A stretch of 64,000 nt of DNA. Source: Artemia franciscana. Lineage: Eukaryota > Arthropoda > Branchiopoda > Anostraca > Artemiidae. This document shows, one piece after another, positions 32,211 through 64,000 of this stretch. The notes beneath the pieces are model-generated. The model was given only the letters and a program-made list of their open reading frames with translations. It was not told the DNA's origin and searched no databases. Position numbers and translations under genes: made by a program. Every line of letters starts with the position of its first letter. The first letter of the stretch is position 1. The stretch spans positions 1,065,060-1,129,059 of the forward strand of contig NW_027062665.1 in NCBI RefSeq assembly GCF_032884065.1. Reading direction: 5' to 3'.

Positions 32211-32941
32211 TTTCGCTAGATACTTACTTTACTTGTACTTGTGAACGGAATCAGGCGTTTCCACCTCGCCTGGCATTGATGATTTTGGAGACCTTCTTGG
32301 ACCATGTTGTTCGATCTTCTCCCAGCTGCTCTGCAAAAGCGAGCCACTGAGTTAACCATCTGTGACCGAACTTTCTGAAACCCCCGATAGGTTCAAGGTC
32401 TGATTTGGCTAGGTTCCACCCGTTCTTCCTCTGTCCTCCTTGACGTCTCTTCCAGGAGCTAATAGGTTCAACTAAAAGTATTTGGCGAGGCGGTTTCCGT
32501 AATACATGGCCCAACCATTTCAAACGGCGTTCTTTAATAGTGAGCGCAACATCTCTCTGAATATTGCACATTCGACGTATATCCGCGTTGGAGATACGGT
32601 CACGTAGCTGTACTCTGAGAATTCTTCGTAGACAAGTATGCTCAAACACCTTAAGTGTATTCTCATGCTGTAGTTTTACCGACCATGTTTCGCATCCGTA
32701 AAGGAGAACGGTGCGGACTAGTGCCAGGTAGATGCGAACTTTCGTTCGGACACTGACTTCACGGCGATTCCATAAGGGTTTCCAAAGGGAAGCAAAGACT
32801 GTCTGCGCTTTCTGTATTCTCTGTTGGAAATCAGCGTCGGAAGATCCGTCGGCACAACGCTGGGAGCCTAGGTATGTGAAACGGTTGATTTTTTCCAGCT
32901 GAACTTGGTTGACGGTTAGTGAGAATGGTTTCGCTAGATAC
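32211..32941 (-). mobile_element. 5'-truncated LINE with 13-bp target-site duplication
   Basis: TTTCGCTAGATAC occurs at 32211-32223 and again at 32929-32941 and frames a 705-base insertion. The minus strand encodes an uninterrupted ORF2 C-terminus: INRFTYLGSQ, VRIYLALVRTVLLYGCETW, LRRILRVQLRDRIS, RRLKWLGHVLRKPP and a final NARRGGNA. The tail is an AAGTACAAGTAAAGTAAG-type repeat and not poly(A), as in RTE-like LINEs. The open frame and clean duplication indicate a fairly young insertion. It lies about 250 bases downstream of the RRP12 stop, in the same orientation, so it could sit in or near the RRP12 3' UTR. Confidence 0.85.
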
Positions 32942-33193
32942 ATTGCTTGTTACTAAATTTTTTAAGTCAGATGACTGCTTAATGAACAACTACGAATTTA
33001 TACATTTTTTTTTTACCATTATCATCCTTTCTCTCCATGGGGGTAAAAAACTTGACGGGCCGCCATGAACAGACAAAATTAAGTGCATATATTAGAGTTT
33101 TAAGCTTCCTAAAAGGAAAATCCGAACTAGTATCTTCTGAAAAATAAGAAAAGTTTTTTTTTGACAATTTTAATATATTCTTTATAGTTTTTT

Positions 33194-62762
<29,569 letters not shown>

Positions 62763-62781
<19 letters not shown>

Positions 62782-62897
62782 CTAAAATGTTTAAAAACAC
62801 CAACGATATGAAAAATTCAACTTGAAACGGTAATACATCGAAGTCAAACCTAAAATAATTAAATACACCAACGACATAAAATTTTAACTTTAAATGG
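62763..62897 (-). repeat. Tandem duplication of the RRP12 exon A splice acceptor
   Basis: 62763-62830 and 62831-62897 are diverged copies of one 67-68 base unit starting TAATACATCGAAGTC. Each holds, on the minus strand, TTTTAGGT followed by the first codons of exon A. The outer copy is a decoy or decayed acceptor. Confidence 0.85.
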
Positions 62898-62899
62898 TA

Positions 62900-63290
62900 A
62901 ATAAAGTATACAAACTAAAGAACAGATTAAATCCATTGTTTGTACATTTTGTGGTATGGTCATTTTTTTTAATGGAAAAGATTTTCAACTTCTAAGGTAA
63001 GAATGGCTCTACAAGAACACTATACCGAGTTGAACAGTCAAAGCTACCTCTGGTTACTTGAAATCGGTATAGGTTCGAAAATCATATGAAAATACTTAAG
63101 AATAACTACTCTTTTCAATACAATACAGTGGGTGACGTGCTATATACTCAATAAATTAAAAATATTACCAAGTTTCTTTTAAGGAGAGTGGCAAATCAGA
63201 GGCACAATAAAGATGAACCAAATTATCTGAATTTTTAATTAAATATAATGTAAATTAATTTATGAATTGAGCAAATTAGTAAAGCACCAG
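62900..63290. other. RRP12 intron upstream of exon A, no feature seen
   Basis: AT-rich, with no exon matching the expected preceding RRP12 region. Confidence 0.35.
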
Positions 63291-63299
63291 AAATCAACT

Positions 63300-63670
63300 A
63301 AAAAAAATTAAATATATTGAAGTCCCAAGAACATCAAGATAAAACATTTTGCGCCCTCTTGGACCCACCTTAGGTCTGTTCATACTTGAAAACCGTTGTT
63401 TTACAAGATTTTTCTTTTGCTTGTTTCTAAATTGTGAAGTTTCTGGACAGTAGCATATTTTTGTCAGTGTTGCCACGTTGAACTGCGAAAGCAAATAAGC
63501 AAAACTAACTAGTTGAATTTGACGACATTTTTGTCAGTGTTGCCACGTTGAACTGCGAAAGCAAATAAGCAAAACTAACTAGTTGAATTTGACCACATTT
63601 TTGTCAGTGTTGCCACGTTGAGCTACGAAAGCAAATAATCAAAACTAACTAGTTGAATCTGACGATATTT
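63300..63670 (-). repeat. Triple 71-bp tandem repeat plus single-copy extension
   Basis: TTTTTGTCAGTGTTGCCACG, TTGAACTGCGAAAGCAAATA and AACTAACTAGTTGAATTTGA recur three times between about 63458 and 63670. On the minus strand each unit contains an acceptor-like TTTGCTTTCGCAG followed by TTCAACGTGGCAACACTGAC. The innermost unit continues into a 54-codon open frame (VATLTKICYCPETSQF, then MNRPKVGPRGRK and DVLGT), related to 48.78-48.97 kb. Confidence 0.85.
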
Positions 63671-64000
63671 TTGTGGTAATAAACTTTAGGAGATGACTTC
63701 ACAATATCCAATTAAGCAGAAAGTTAATTTACCATAACTACAGCTATATTATCAGAGTAAATTCTAGGGCCTCAAAAAATGGCTCCTTAGAGTGACCAAA
63801 GCGATTTAGAAAAATAGCAGCAATTACAGAGAGGTGTTTTCTTAGACAGAAGCTAGACAATATGTGGCAATAGTCTGCAAAATCAACCTTCACCATATAC
63901 AATTAAGTTGGAAGTAAATTTTATCATCCAAAAGTAATTACTAATTCAACATACCAGTGAAAAGGGTAAAAAAGGGTAAAGAATACGGCATTAGACTTTA
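63671..64000. other. Right edge, no gene seen
   Basis: AT-rich, with no recognisable RRP12 exon, so the intron before exon A continues beyond the window. Confidence 0.35.

Overview
The window is nuclear DNA from a metazoan, most likely an arthropod. It is clearly AT-rich and packed with dispersed repeats. It holds one intact small ribosomal protein gene (eS21/RpS21, + strand), one canonical tRNA-Val(AAC) gene, and the C-terminal third or so of a long, intron-rich gene that I identify as RRP12 (− strand, nine coding exons over about 30 kb, with the 5' part beyond base 64000). Several high-copy palindromic repeat families suggest a crustacean (brine-shrimp-like) genome, but that is an impression from memory and not something the sequence proves.

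Layout. 1-10 kb: foldback repeats, a small array of TTACGTAA-type motifs next to a possible terminal exon of an unknown gene, LINE 3' ends, two MITE types and the tRNA gene. 10-24 kb: tandem arrays of about 270-290 bp units, long-TIR non-autonomous elements, a Penelope-like element (PLE) with RT and GIY-YIG parts, and degraded LINE pieces on both strands. 24-29 kb: relatively repeat-poor DNA carrying eS21 at 27650-27898. 29-33 kb: LINE remnants, including a 5'-truncated copy with a clean 13-bp target-site duplication just downstream of the RRP12 stop. 33.2-62.8 kb: RRP12 exons, with introns filled by a PLE, a LINE, a Helitron remnant, MITEs, microsatellites and old tandem duplications. 62.8-64 kb: further RRP12 intron with a triple 71-bp tandem repeat.

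The RRP12 reconstruction is strong. All eight introns are bounded by GT/AG, phases match at every junction, and the joined product follows the animal RRP12 C-terminus in order, ending in a lysine-rich tail. RRP12 (pre-40S processing and export) and eS21 (a 40S protein) lie convergently about 5.3 kb apart. Both serve the small subunit, but this may be chance.

The most interesting observations are: (i) a near-complete minimal type-I hammerhead ribozyme motif in a PLE terminal fragment at 57.46-57.51 kb, with two decayed relatives; (ii) three independent partial duplications of RRP12 exon edges, one making a stop-containing extra exon; (iii) a foldback repeat whose 52-bp arms match perfectly although the family itself varies; (iv) a perfect 18-bp snap-back palindrome at the 5' truncation point of a PLE. 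I saw no operon, CRISPR array, or capsid- or envelope-bearing element.
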